Source of the DNA: Chlorokybus atmophyticus
Lineage: Eukaryota > Streptophyta > Chlorokybophyceae > Chlorokybales > Chlorokybaceae
Direction of reading: 5' to 3'
Length of the DNA: 64,000 nucleotides
NCBI GenBank assembly: GCA_009103225.1
Contig: RHPI01000773.1
Coordinates: 1 to 64,000, forward strand
Notes under the pieces: generated by a model
Seen by the model: the letters and a program-made list of their open reading frames with translations, nothing else
Told to the model about the DNA's origin: nothing
The model's database searches: none
Part shown: one piece after another, positions 10,876 to 24,100 of the stretch
How the letters are laid out: each line of letters opens with the position of its first letter
Position numbering within the stretch: the stretch's first letter is position 1
Translations under genes and position numbers: made by a program

Positions 10876-11497
10876 TTCCTTGTTTAAAGAGTCCAGCGTA
10901 TAATGTGCCATAAACTGAGTTAAAATGACAAAACCGGAAATCATTTACGTCGCTGAGTTAACACAGTTCAGGCCACATTGCACGCATGATACCATATGTG
11001 TTTTATCCATCCATATACTGTTGAGCATATTGCCATATGATCCAGTTTGCTAGCACATCAAACAATATTCTATTGTGTGACGCCATATGCTGTGCTGCAA
11101 TGTCGCGCTACGTTCCATCCGTCGCTCTTTTTATGCCTGATGTGGCGGTATAATGGCGTGTAACAGGCCTTAGCCTGCACTGACGTGTTGTGCTGACAAT
11201 TCTTGACCCGTCACGTTGCTGTCGAGGTTGCCGCCATTGCCGTGGGGCTTGCAGCCCACCTCGTGGTCATTGTTGCGCTAGAATTTAAGGCAAGGTTGCT
11301 GGCGCCCGCTGCGTGGGTGTTTTGGGGTTGTTGGTGGGCGGCAGTGCGCCCCTACAAGCGTCGCCGTCTTCGGGTAAGTGCCCGCTGACCCCTTTGTTGC
11401 GATTGCTGTTGTGCCCTGCCTAGGTTGAGGCACCATGTTGAGGTCTGTTGCTAGCCTGTGTGTGCCTGTGCATGGGCTCTTGCATGTGACTGCGCAT

Positions 11498-11827
<330 letters not shown>

Positions 11828-12668
11828 GATGCTGACTCGATTGTGCATGCAGATGGCAAATAAACATGGCCATGGCGATGAGCCATCGGCTGAGGCCCCT
11901 CCACAGCGCATGACGGAGGACCGCGCGCTCGGCCTGCCTTTGCCCACCATGGACAAAGACATTACCATGGAGCTGTGCCGTGTGGGCAAGGAGTCGGAGA
12001 AGTGCAGGTGGTATGGCGGTGTGGCTGGTGGCGGGGATGAGGGGTACGTTCAGGTGCTGCATAAAGGCTGGCAAGTCTGCACATATGGCCATGGTGATCT
12101 GGGGGGCCAATTGCATCTCGGCCAGAGTCAACGGCGGCGTACAGCTTGACCTGAGACAGTGGGAGGAGAGGGGACACGCCCGTCAAGGGCGCGTGCCACG
12201 CTTGCCTATTGACCACTTCCCACCCGTGACCAAGACCATGGTCAACCTAGGCAATTCTAATTTCTCTGCGCTTTGCGCAGTGTTTGAGCACAGATTAAAG
12301 ACCCCACAGGCTGGAGTTTCGGGAGTGGTGCTGTTGTGGCGGTTAGCGTTGGTGAGGTGGCTGACTACTGCACGCTGTTGAGGGGCGAGTTTGTATTACC
12401 ATTACCCTCACGATCAAGTCCCCCCTCCACCAGCATCTCCCATTCTGACTCCTGAAGCCTCCCCGCCCCCCTCTCCCCAAGCATCCCCACCCCAGGCTGC
12501 ACCAGCACCCCCACCCAGGCTCCAAGTCAGCGCAAGGGCAGACCCCTGGGCTCTGCTCCTCCTCCCAAAGCCAAGAAGCGTGCCAAAATTGGCCCTGTTG
12601 TAAAGGCAGGTCACTCTTCACAGGCAGGACCCTGAGGCTATGCACTTGTGCACAATTCTGTCACAGCA

Positions 12669-12743
12669 AAATGTTTCGCCTGCCGGCCGATTGAATATTG
12701 GCAACGGCCGTGCACCAAACGATAGTTATTTAGACTGTCGTGG
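12669..12743 (-). repeat. Right copy of the ~75 bp inverted repeat
   Basis: Reverse complement of 1-75 at roughly 80 percent identity by eye, with an identical 16 bp start (CCACGACAGTCTAAAT when read on the minus strand). See 1-75. Confidence 0.6.
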
Positions 12744-12890
12744 CTCAGTCCACCTATAATCTCGATACAGGGACCTGATATAACGGCCGTCACCATTAGT
12801 CGGCAGCCGTTTTAATAAAGGGACTGACCTAGATTGACAGGTACCTGTCAAATACCCATCAGTCAAGCAAAAGGGACTTGACCTAATTAA

Positions 12891-12915
12891 CCGGTACCTA
12901 ACAGTTAGGTACCGG
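12891..12915. repeat. 12 bp-stem palindrome
   Basis: CCGGTACCTAAC and its exact reverse complement are separated by a single base. Confidence 0.85.
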
Positions 12916-13412
12916 CAACCGTACTTCAAGGGTGCCTACCTATCAGGTACCTTTGGGGTACCTTATGGTACTTTTAGGGTAACTGACGTTAATGTCCCCA
13001 GTACCTACCGGTACCTACCGGTACCATTCAGTCATGTGCTGCATACTGCATGCATGTGATTGTCGTCAACTGTGAGAGACGGCGAGTTATAAGCTTGACT
13101 GATGCACAAAAGTACCCATGGATTAAATTACAAACTGTTGCTACGCTACAATGTAAACTATGTTGAGCTATTACTATTACTACTACTACTACTACTCTAT
13201 ACTCTACCCTTATACTCAGCCGCCTGCGCCGCCGCTCTTCCTCCGCCGCCGCCGCCTCGCCGCTCCTCCTCCGCTGGCCTGGTCGGCAAGGGCGCCAACA
13301 CAATGGCATCATACATCATGACACATACAATCAAACTCACCTACCATGCCATTGCAATTGCCGCCGCCGCCGCCGCCACTACCGCCGCCGCCGCCGCACA
13401 ACTGTCCTCGAA

Positions 13413-13469
13413 CTTGAAGCCGTTGAGCATTTGAACGCTGCTGCGTTTCAAACGCTCAACGGCTTCAAG
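13413..13469. repeat. Long hairpin (16 bp perfect stem)
   Basis: CTTGAAGCCGTTGAGC at 13413-13428 pairs exactly with 13454-13469. Inside it a second stem (TTTGAACGC with GCGTTTCAAA, one bulge) closes on a TGCT loop. It could be a small-RNA precursor or a MITE core. No transcript evidence is available. Confidence 0.75.
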
Positions 13470-14100
13470 TCAATGGTACGATCGTAACATAAAAATGGTA
13501 CGATGGCTCCATTGTGCAATCACATAATGAGTACCATCTAGGGTACTTTTGATGGAACTGTTGTACCATTGCAATGGTACTATTGTTCCCATGAGGTTGC
13601 CAAGTATACCTTACCGGACTGACAGGTATCCGCCGCCATCGCTCGTCCCTCTTATGAGACTTCGTTGGGACTGAGTGGTCATTAGCTTACCAATGTAGGT
13701 TGGTCGCCGCCGCGGCTAATGTACGGCCGGCGGCCGGCCGCGGGTCAACTCTGACTCACCGGTATCGACCGTCGCCATTAGGGGCCTGAATGTACACTTA
13801 ATTGTCATAATAGGTAGGTTGCCGTTACGGAAGCTGTATGACCGGCGGTCGGCCGTCAACATATGTTGCTGTCACGTCACCACCGGTAGGCAACAATCCA
13901 CTGTACTGAACGATAGGCGGTCGATAATTGAGTATAGTCCACAAAATGCACCGGCAGTCCATTTCAGTCCCTTAATGGCCCAACTCGTTAGGTCAGTTAG
14001 GGTCAGATATGGTCAGGCACCCGACAATCCCTCAGTCTCTTGTCAGTCACCGTGTAAAATTTGCGACGGTGTTCTTGGTACTGTGATGTGTGTGTATGGC

Positions 14101-16788
14101 CACCTAGGTGATGCTGTGCAAGTTGTGTGTGTATGTGCATGGCGTGGTCTGAGGCTGGGCAGTTGGGTGCATGTGCCGTGCATGTGTGTAGGGTGATATA
14201 CCGTCAGCAGACTCAGCCCTGTACATATGCCCCCTCGCTAACGTCAAAAACTATCGCAACGCACTTTCACATTGCCCGCCAGAACTTTTAATGACTAACC
14301 TGCTAACAAAACCCTTGAGACCGCTAACCACACAACTAGAGGGTTGCGCAGACCTATCACACGCCACCAGCAAACACGAGCAACTCTATCCTAAGGATTC
14401 GTGGTCGAAGCAACCATGTGGGTCAAGTATAAGTGCAAAAGTTGCACCTTTGCTGTGGCGCCGATACTCAACCAATCACCTCACAATTTGATGCACTGAT
14501 AGGATTTGTCAATAGCTACACGACACCCATAGGTACCACTATGGTCAGTCGTCCGAGGGAATTAGGGAATCATCCGACTTTGGTTACACTTACCCTAGTG
14601 CTAGTGTGATGGCTCTTGTGTCGGGGATGAGTGTGTGACGTGATGCAATGTGCGGTGAGTCACTGGTGATGGCCTCCCGCCTCCCGCCCAATCAGCCACA
14701 CCCCTAGTTGCGGTTTACATACCTTGCTATAGTGACTTGTTGTCACTACCTCGAGCAGCATGAACATGTCAACGTAGTCATCAATTGTCATTACACAAAG
14801 TTGTTTGGATCTTGGTGAATGCATAATTTGCAACTTATATGTTGAATTTGTCAAAATTGCTTAAAGATTCCTTGTTGCAATGACAGATGGCACTACCGTA
14901 GTGGTATCAACTATTTGTCGAGACGGCCTTTTGAACCTTTAGTTTTTTTCCCATCACCGGCCCAAAAACTTGGCAACTTTGCGTCATTAGCGCGGCAAAA
15001 GCCGCTGTTAGTGTACCGTTTAATACTATTAAAATTATGTAATAACTGCATTGAGATACAGTTGATATCAGCGTTGGAACCCTCGCGGTGAGTTTGTTTG
15101 ACAAAATTCGTCGCGGCGGCTTGGAGATCGGTTGATTTTTTTCGTTTCTGCCACTTTAGTAAATATTCCTATGACGAATAGTTAGTACCACTACGGCATA
15201 TAGCATTAATGCGTTAACGTGACAGGAACAACACCTCCGTGTAGTGACAAAATGCCTCCACATTCGTGGTCACTCTATGAGGGGAGACTAGGCCTATGCG
15301 CTGCGATGGCAGCAACTAACATTGTGAAAAGACACTTTACTGCACGCTTGAGCCGCCATTCCATCCTATCAGTCTCGACGCCAGAGACCATTGTTGGGGC
15401 AGACCTTAAACCGGTTGGATCATCGCTGTTCCCGCTGCATAACGTTGTGTTACTGCGATGGGATAAGATGGGAGTTGTGGTGTTACGTAGATTGACACCG
15501 TCGAAGTGGTTGTATTCGGCGCTTAGTTGGACGGTGCACGACGCGTGGTCTGCGCTGATTGATCAGTGTCGGCATGCTTTTGGTTCAGTCGGCTTACTGT
15601 TGTCGATCAGGCTTTGACGGACGTGGAACAGTTGAGGGTAATGGTGCGTAAACGGGGAAGTGGGCTGCTTAAACTCATGCATATCGTTTTGGTCAGTGGT
15701 TTAGCGCGGTTGCAAGTGGGTGTGGCGTTGGACGTATATCGGCTTGTAGTGAAACGCTGCGTGGATATCGCGTGGTTGTTGTGTGTGGGTTATGGGCGGG
15801 TCGGTGTTGCTGCTGCGGCGGCAGCTGTGTTGGTGTTGTGCGTATCATGGCGGCTCGTGTAGACGACGATGACCATGTGCCGTAAAGTGTTTCATTGTCG
15901 CTTGGTGGTCCGTTGCCATATATTTAGTGGAGCGCCTCGTTATACCAAGCTGGATATGAGCAGGTGGGCGCACTAGTTATGTGGGCATGTGTTAGACATA
16001 TGCGGTGTGTGTATAATGTTGCCGGCATTTGTTGGAATATTGTGTCGTGCGGTCGTCAGGTGCCGCTGGGATGTCCAGCCCTAATCACAGGCTCCATGTC
16101 TGCTTCTGGTGATGGCGTCAGGGAGCTGCATGTTGAGCTGCCTGGTGGGTTTGGGTTTAGATACAGTTTGCATCGTGTGCGGCAAGAGGGAGGCATGCAA
16201 TTGCGATTAAGCAGTGACCGGCTAGTTATGGAGCATGTTGTGGGTGGGGTTGTGCTCGCTCAGTAGGTGATTGCTACCACTAGTGATATGAAGCCCGGGA
16301 GGCGAAGACATTGGGTGGAGCAGTGGCATGACACTGAATGGCTATCATTTGAAGTGGGGCAGTGGAGCCTGCATCCTCTGCAAAGCGGCGACAACGGTTA
16401 TGGCGACAATCTGGGGTTGCCCCACCCACCCCCTGTAGTGGAGGGGGGTGGTTGGCAGCCAGTCATGCCTCTCGGATCAGGTGAGCAGTCACCTTTCACA
16501 CGCGTGTCGCATTTATGCGCAATGGGTTGATGCAGTCCCTGTTCATGTCCATTGTTGTGTGCATGCCAACTGTCGTGACGCTATGATCTGTGCGCATCTT
16601 CGTGTCCGATCATGCGTTGCATTACTGGACTGCTTTGTTGTGTGCATGCTAACGCAAGCGTTGATTGTTTTTGTGCTGCAGTGGTGTCACAGTCCCGAGA
16701 CCCAGCCGATGGTGGATAGAGCAATTGCTGGGTGCGTCTTATAGGTTGACACCTGCTGCCCACACATTCTGCTATTTGAGTCTAGCGC
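14101..16788. other. No supportable gene
   Basis: Short open stretches exist on both strands (for example 15219-15617 plus), but none has a recognisable domain, coherent splice structure or biased composition. Confidence 0.5.
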
Positions 16789-17432
16789 TTATGTGCAGAC
16801 AATGCGTGTGCATAGGCAGAGTTTATTTGATTGCAACGATACCGTGCTGCATGCTGTTGATGCATGTCGATTGTGCAAGCCGAAGTAGATCTCACTGACG
16901 ACAGATCAGGTGGGGTGTGGAGACTGTCAGATCCTGCCAGGCCCGTAGCATGATGCAGTTTTGAGCGATTGATAGTTGTTGATGGCTCGCTGACCGCAAC
17001 ACCCTTATGCGCAGACAATGCGTGTGCATAGGCAGAGTTTATCTGATTGCAATAATACCGTGCTTGCATGCTGGTGATGCATGTGAATTATGCAAGCCGA
17101 AGTGGATCTTACTGACGTCAGACCAGGTGGGGTGTGGAGACTGTCGGATCCTGCCAGGCCCGTAGCATGATGCAATTACAGCGACTGACAGTTGTTGATG
17201 GCTCGCTGACAGCAACACCCTTATGCGCAGACAATGCGTGTGCATAAGCAGAGTTTATCTGATTGCAGCGATACCGTGCTCGCATGCTGTTGATGCATGT
17301 GAATTGTGCAAGTCGAAGTAGATCTTAATGACGACAAACCAGGTGGGGAGACTGTTGAATCCTGCCAGGCTCATAGTGTGATGCAGTTTTGAGCAACTGA
17401 TAGTTGTTGATGGCTCGCTGACTGCGACACCC
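16789..17432. repeat. Three-copy 216 bp tandem repeat
   Basis: Units start at 16789, 17005 and 17221 with TTATG(T/C)GCAGACAATGCGTG and end near 17432 (TGACTGCGACACCC). The first two periods are exactly 216 bp. The third unit is 212 bp and more diverged. Each unit carries the words GATGCATGT and CCTGCCAGGC. No coding function is visible. 17433-18320 likewise shows no supportable gene. Confidence 0.9.
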
Positions 17433-18319
17433 TTCTGTATAGCTGTGATGGATGTCTGTTTCATATTATTTGCGAGACCGCCAAACAGGCTGTGTATGTT
17501 TTCTCTGTGTGTGCGAGATGCGGTCAGCGTTTGACCTTTGCAAGCACAGGTGTACCAGTTGTTGCAGCATTATAGACATGCCACGACAGCTAATGTGCGC
17601 AGCTGATGACAAACTGAGAACTTTTCACTCTATCTGGTTGTCTTGGGCTGAATTGACAGCGGCTCTATCATGCAGAACTTAGGGTTTGGGAGGGTTGATG
17701 TTGTTGCTAGTGTGGGGGTGGTGCTGCATGGGAGGCGGAAGTGTGGGTGTGTTGGGGCGGCGTCGCTGCAGAGCTTGGTGTTGGTTGTGGTGGATCTGAT
17801 GTAGCGTTCACCGGTGAAGTTTTGCACACGGCGGACAGAGCGGGCGGCATGGCGGGCAGCAGCCGTCTGAGGCCAGACTTCCAGGGAGGGTTGGTTGGTC
17901 AGGCCGATGGCAACATCTGCGACGTTTTTAAAAGAAGGTATGCATGCAGTGTAAGTGCAATCCCAAAACCCTTATACAACTCCCTCCAGCGAATGTGATG
18001 TTCCCATGCATCCTGTCCCATAGTCCATGCAGTGTGTTAGGGATCATTGGCCTGTCCAGGTGATTAGTTGTGCTGTTGTTGTGTTGTTGACCAGGTTGCA
18101 GTATAAAATAAATTTGCTGCTCGCATGCATCCTGTGTTTGGTCCCATGAGTGTATGAGCGACACGTTGATCAGCATGGCAACTGCAGCAATTTGAACGCA
18201 TACATTGTTATCAGTATTGATGCTTTCATATGGAAGCGGCGTAGCCAATCGTGCTCAAGTTGTGACGTAAGGAATGGCATTCGTCATGCTCAAACGACAG
18301 GTCTGAGTTCACTGGTTGT

Positions 18320-19108
18320 TGCAATGAATGCCAGTGCATGCGTACAGCGTACGAATGCGAACTGAAGGCCAAGGATGTGGAGATGATGATGAAGATGCGC
18401 GCGCAGCTTCAGAATAAGGACAAACAGCACAAGGCCTTCGAGAAGCAAGTGATTAAGTGTCGCAGGCAGCAAATGACAGTGCCGTGTAATAGTATTGCTG
18501 GCCAATGAAAGACTGTGTACTGATGGGCATTGTGCCTGTTGGGCAGGTCACATGCCTAGTGCGGACAATTAAAGAGCTGAGGCGCAAGTTGGAGGTGCGA
18601 AAGGCGGCGCGCCAGGAGGAAATTAACAAGGTGACTAGTGCTGTAGTCTCATGGTCAGGGGTTGTGTGAAATAACGGTCAAGCTATACTTGTGTGCATGG
18701 CTCTGCTCTTCTTCTACGTATTCTGCCTTTCACTAGGTGTGAACATGGGCATTCATTGCCAAATGCAGGAATCATGCTTGTGGTGCCAGAACATGCATGT
18801 AGAGCGGTGCATTTGTTGTCACATGCGTATGTGACTCTGTTTGAATATGGGCCATCATTGCCAGATGCAGGTCCTTAAGGACAAAAAGTCTAAGTACAAA
18901 GACCATTACAGGCGCAGCGAGAGCGTGATCTCTTAGTTGACCTGGAAGCTACATCTGGTTGTCAACAAAGCATACAGAGACATTGATGAAGCATCTGTCA
19001 GTGAGCAGAGTGACGCTGGCAAGGAAGAGTATGGCGCGTACAACGAAGCAGCTGTGCACATGGATGAGCCTTTTGAGGCGCCATCGTATACGTTGCATGG
19101 AGACTGAG
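18320..19108 (+). pseudogene. Coiled-coil gene remnant
   Basis: Exon-like blocks on the plus strand share a heptad-rich composition. 18320-18486 runs CCNECQCMRTAYECELKAKD into a long coiled coil. 18547-18630 is an exact 28-codon exon between CAG and GTGACT, reading VTCLVRTIKELRRKLEVRKA. 18871-19108 starts VLKDKKSKYKDHYRRSESV and ends in an acidic tail (HMDEPFEAPSYTLHGD) with TGA. One in-frame TAG follows ..SVIS in the last block. I do not recognise the family. A link to the minus-strand coiled-coil/RING gene at 8.4-10 kb is possible but not shown. Confidence 0.4.
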
Positions 19109-19301
19109 TTGTGCCTGGCCACCGGCACACGTATGCAACAGGTGGCCATGTTGACATCTGTCCAATTTTGGTAGTGTTGCATGCCAGCCATGCCTGATGA
19201 ACAGTGTCTGCTGAAATAGCATATGTATAACTCATTGCTGAATAACTGTGTGATGAACTCTTAGCATGTGTACAACGCTGGATTCGCAGTCGGACTCATG
19301 T

Positions 19302-20063
19302 CTATGGTATGGTAGTAAAGGTGACTGGTAGCTGCCTGGCACTACCTTGCAAGACCTTAGGCTGACCATGACAAGGGGCCGCTGCCGAGTGTGTATCCTT
19401 CAAATTAAACATCTGCCTGCCTATGTACTCAGAATACGCAGGTGGGATGCACTCGACTAGTGTGGGCTCTGCTTGTATCCAACGAATGCATGATGCCTGC
19501 TGCCAACCGGTGAGTGTACCACGGGATGCTGCTCTGCCATATGCCGGGAACATTTGTAGCGTTGCCTGCCCTGCGTTGGACGCTCCATTGCTGCCTCTAT
19601 GGCCAGACAAGTTGCCTAGGCTTTTCGACTTGTGGTCACATACAAGATCTGCGTCGAGGATTGGATTTGTTTCATAGATTCTGTGTCAGAACGTAGGCAG
19701 CCCAAACATCGTTCCACACAGCACCATGTTGGTCTCCATGTGAACAGCAGCGAATGGTACATTCTCCATTATGTACGGTGTCCCACAAGCTTGCAGTCAA
19801 CTGAGCAGGTTGGGTAGGAGAGTGCTGTGCTGCCAATGGGCATCATGGGTTGTGCGTTGCGCCTCAGGTATGCATGTCACATATGCTTGGCATGGTGGAC
19901 TAGCCCAAATCAAGTCGTAGCCGGTAAGATCGTGTGTCATGGCATCACCTTGCATGAATGGAAATGGATACTCCGGTTGTGCATTGGTGTCCATGCCAGT
20001 AACGTTAAAGCCAGCGCGGTAAAGTCCCATGCTGGCTGCACCACCGCAGCAACAAAGGTCCAG
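19302..20063 (-). pseudogene. Phage-type cytosine-5 DNA methyltransferase, two in-frame TGA stops
   Basis: One continuous minus-strand frame carries the ordered C5-methyltransferase motifs. Motif I is [18 protein letters not shown] followed by FNVTGMD (SAM binding). PYPFPF-like is [11 protein letters not shown]. Motif IV is WASPPCQAY with the catalytic PC dipeptide. ENV is PYIMENVP, then MVLCGTMFGL, HRIYETN, and near the end IPPAYSEYIGRQM. This order and compact size resemble small bacteriophage and large-virus methylases rather than eukaryotic DNMTs. TGA stops at 19797-19799 and 19686-19688 keep the frame, the second where HRIYET is normally preceded by Arg. CGA-to-TGA (CpG decay) would explain both. 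The N-terminus ends at a stop just upstream of motif I. A young gypsy element lies 400 bp upstream. The gene is probably dead and of transferred origin. Confidence 0.8.
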
Positions 20064-20477
20064 CGCCCTTGGTCAATGTGGTACACCGTCACCACGGATG
20101 TGAGTATGTGTGAAAAGGAGTGGTGTTGAGTCGGTCCACAATGGTAGGGAGGGCAATGGTGGGGTGGCCTTGCGATGTTGCTATACACGTTGTCCTCCAA
20201 GCAGTATGCAACACAACCTGCCATTGTGCGTGAAAGTGACGGCCACACTGTGCAATGCCAGCTTTAAGTGCTGCACATCGTCATCCTCACAGCGGACGGA
20301 GTGGCGGCCTGCCAAAGACGGCATGTCAGTGACTGCAGGGAACATGGGTGGTATGACAGGTACGACAACAACTATGTGGTCTCACCGCTGTCAGTGCTGT
20401 ACGCGTAAATGGCGCCACTGTACCAACTCGAATCCGCTGGCCGGTATACCATGACAGCACTGCCAATCAACGCGACA

Positions 20478-21119
20478 TGTAACGATGCTCGTGCTCACAT
20501 ACACAGCACACAAGTCATACAACACATGTGTGCAGCTGAGCACAATCTTCACACCGGAACCTTGCCTTCACTCGCGCACGCACGCACGCGTCGAGCGCGC
20601 ACACGCACACGAACACTACTACTTCTCACGCCAAGCAAGAACGCAGCAGTGTGCCTTGGACCACAACTCCCTCAAGCATGCACCAGCATACTCACAGCAG
20701 AGAGCAGAAAACAAAGTTGGTTGCATTACACAGGGTTTTTCTATCTATACAAGCACTAGGAAGAAATAGCCTAATTAACAGGCATTTCATTATTCACTAC
20801 CAAATCTAAAGGCAGGTCCAAGTGCAGGCTCCCCGCCACGCGCGTTGGGCCTTCGGCGGCTGTGTGACTGTGCAGTCCGCGTCACCTGGCACTGCACAGC
20901 GCGTGTCCAGTCAGCGGCTGTGTCACAACCGCGTGGCAGGTGGGTCACGTCGCCGAATTAGCTGCTGTCGAGCAGGTCGCAGGCGAGTCGCGCGCGGCAG
21001 CAGGGGCAGGCGCCACATGGGCTTAATAAAGCTCATAAAAGCCCTCATCAAGCCAGCAAAAAAGGCAAAATAAGTACTTTATGTACAATAAAATACAAAA
21101 AATGCCCCAGGCTGTTACA
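20478..21119 (-). repeat. 3' LTR of the chromovirus
   Basis: 642 bp, near-identical to 25956-26596. It contains an AATAAA on the minus strand side near the end and AT-rich stretches. Confidence 0.95.
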
Positions 21120-24100
21120 CCTCTTCCCCCCCGGGGAAGCTTCGTCCTCGAAGCTGACGACTGCCTCCTCTGGCCTTGTAGTCTTGCAAGACCTGTTTGG
21201 CATTGGTAAAGCTCTCCTCGGGCTCGTATGTCGCCTCGTGCATTGGATAGCCACGCCACTTCACCAAATACTTGCGCACGCCTCGGATCAGCTTGTCCGT
21301 GACAATTGCTTCCACTTCCCACTCAGCCTCACCTTCACGAACCACATCTGGAGGCGGACGAGCTGGTGGCTCCCCTCGATAACCTTTAAGAAGCGAGACA
21401 TGAAAAACAGGGTGCACATGCATGGTATTGGGCAGCTCCAGCTTGTAGGCCACCTTCGAGATGACCTTGATCACTTTAAAGGGCCCAAACCATCGCTCAC
21501 TCAGCTTGCGCACCCCCGTGACCAGCTGCACATGCTTGGTTGAAAGCATTACAAGGTCACCCTCCTCGAACACAACATCCTTGCGACGCGCATCGGCGTA
21601 TTGCTTTTGCCGGTTTTGCGCCACAAGCAGAGCCTCTCGAGCTGCCTTGGTAATGTCGGCACACCTTTCAAGAAAGCCGTCCACGGCCTCCACATCTGAA
21701 CTTTGCATGCTAGGCACCCACGCCGTCAATGGCGTCAATGGATGTTGCCCATAGTTCATAAGGAAAGGTGTCACGCCCGTGCTTGCACTCTTGTGGTTGT
21801 TAATGGTGAACTCAATCAGCTCCAGCATGTCTCCCCAATTGTCTTGGCGGCTGTTCACATAGCACCGTAGCATGTCTTCGATGACGCGGTTGGCGCGCTC
21901 CGTTTGGCCGTCCGTTTCAGGGTGGTACGCGGTGCTGAACTTCAAGCTCGTGCATAGAGTTGCGTGGAGAGCTCTCCAGAAGTTGCCAGTAAACCGCGGG
22001 TCTCTGTCACTGATAATGCTTCTTGGAAGGCCATGAGAGCGCACCACATGCTTGATGAACAACTTGGCAGCCTCGGGAGCTGTGCAAGTCTCCGTACATG
22101 GCGCCAATCGCACCATTTTGCTAGTCTTGTCCACAAACACCAAGATAGCATCATGCCCTTCACGTGTCCGTGGCAGCCCCGTGATGAAGTCAAGAGTAAC
22201 TTGCTCCCACTTCGTCAAAGGTATCGGCAATGGTTGGAGCAGCCCACTGGCGCGTTGATTGCTCGCCTTCACCCTTTGACAAGTGTCGCACAATGCCACA
22301 TAGTCCTTAACGTCACGATGCATCTCCGACCAGAAAAATTTCTGTTTCAACAAGGCTAGTGTCCGTTCCAGCCCTTGATGACCAGCCATTGGCACATCAT
22401 GCGCTTCCTTCATCAATGCCACGCGCATGTGCGCAATGTTGGGTATGTACATGCGATCGCCATGCCATAGCAGCCCGTCCTTCAATGCCCAAAGGCCGCT
22501 ATGTTCAGTCCCATTCTCCAACGCCTCAATGGTCTTCTCCCCCACCGCGTCCTCATGCAATAAGGCACGGATCTGGTCAAGCCACTTGGGCTGCACTTGC
22601 ACCACCGTTTCAAGCGCGTTGAGTTGACGGCTTAATGCGTCCGCAACCTTATTTGAAGAGCCCGGCTTGTACTTCACTTCAAAGTCGAAGAGTTGGAAGA
22701 ACTCGAGCCAACGAGCTTGCCGCCGTGAGAGGTGAGGCTGCGTTTGAAGGTACCTTAATGGCGAGTGGTCCGTCTCAAGTGTGAACCGCTTGCCTTCAAG
22801 GAAACAACGCCATTGCCGTAGCGCTAGCACCTGCGCCAGCAATTCCTTCTCATGAACAGGGTAGTTGAGCTCAGCCCCGCTCATCTTCTTGCTGAAATAG
22901 GCCACTGGTTGCAAGCCGTTGCCGTGATCCTGCTGCAAAACAGCCCCAATAGCCTTGTCGGACGCATCACACGCCACCACAAAGGGCAATTGCATGTTGG
23001 GATGCAGCAGCACGGGAGCCGATGTCAGGGCCTCTTTCAAGTCGGAAAATGCCTTTGTTGCAGCCTCCGACCAGCTCCAAGCCACCCCCTTCCTCAACAA
23101 TGCCGTCAATGGTGCCGCCAAGTGCGAAAAGCCCTTTACAAACTTACGATAGTAGCCGGCAAGCCCTAGGAACGACATGACACCCTTCACGTCCTTCGGG
23201 GCAGCCCAATCGCGCACCGCGGCAAGCTTGCTTGGATCTGCCTTGATTCCTTGCTTGGATACAATGTGGCCAAGGTATTCTACCTCTTCAAGCAAGAAGC
23301 GGCACTTGTTGAGCTGAGCAAACAACTTGTGTGTACGTAAACGCTGCATCACCTCGTGTAGCAATGCCACGTGCTCTCTCTTGCTCTTTGTGTACACAAG
23401 GATGTCGTCGAGGTACACTAGCACGCCCTTGCCAATCAGATCAGCAAAGACCTCATTCATCAAGGTTTGAAAGGTTGCCGGAGCATTTGTCATGCCAAAG
23501 GACATCACCAACCACTCATAGTGGCCATAGCGAGTGTTGAAAGCCGTCTTCTCAACGTCTTCGGGCGCAACACGAATCTGATAGTAGCCACCAGCTAGGT
23601 CCAAGCTTGAGAAGAACTCAGCACCCTCGAGCTGCTCCAACAACTCATCAATGCGTGGCAAAGGGAACACATTCTTTTTGGTGATGTTGTTGAGTGGCCG
23701 ATAGTCGATGCACATGCGCAAGGCTCCGCTCTTCTTACGTACAAATAGGATAGGTGCACCGTAAGGAGACTTGCTGTGCCTGATGTACCCACGTTGTAGA
23801 AGGTCCTCGACTTGGCTCCTCGCCTCTTCGAGTTCAGCCGGAGACAACTTGTACACCGGTCGGTACGGCGGCTTGTGCACGCCCTCTATCAGTTCCACAC
23901 GGTGATCAACACTTCGCGTGGGTGGCAGACCAGCTGGTAGCCCATCCACCATGACGTCTTTGAACTCTTCAAGCAACCTCTGCACCTCGGGGTCCTTCGA
24001 ACTCTCCGAACCAGTGCCGACCAGCTCCAAGTCCGACTTGGGAGGTGTCTCACGCACCATGCACAGCCATGCATCCTTCACATTGTTCCCGGACCAGATC

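Larger units (their letters stand above)
12744..14100. repeat. GGTACC-rich, hairpin-rich region
   Basis: This stretch is dense in GTACC/GGTAC and CGGCCG words in both orientations (for example TACCTACCGGTACCTACCGG near 13000) and also holds a CCGCCG microsatellite near 13230-13400. It contains at least two strong hairpins, listed separately. It may be subterminal repeat DNA of the element bounded by the 75 bp repeats, or another non-coding element. I see no gene. Confidence 0.5.

Noticed and set aside
23330-23540. Plus-strand open frames across the young chromovirus
   Set aside because: They are antisense shadows of the 1228-codon pol frame.
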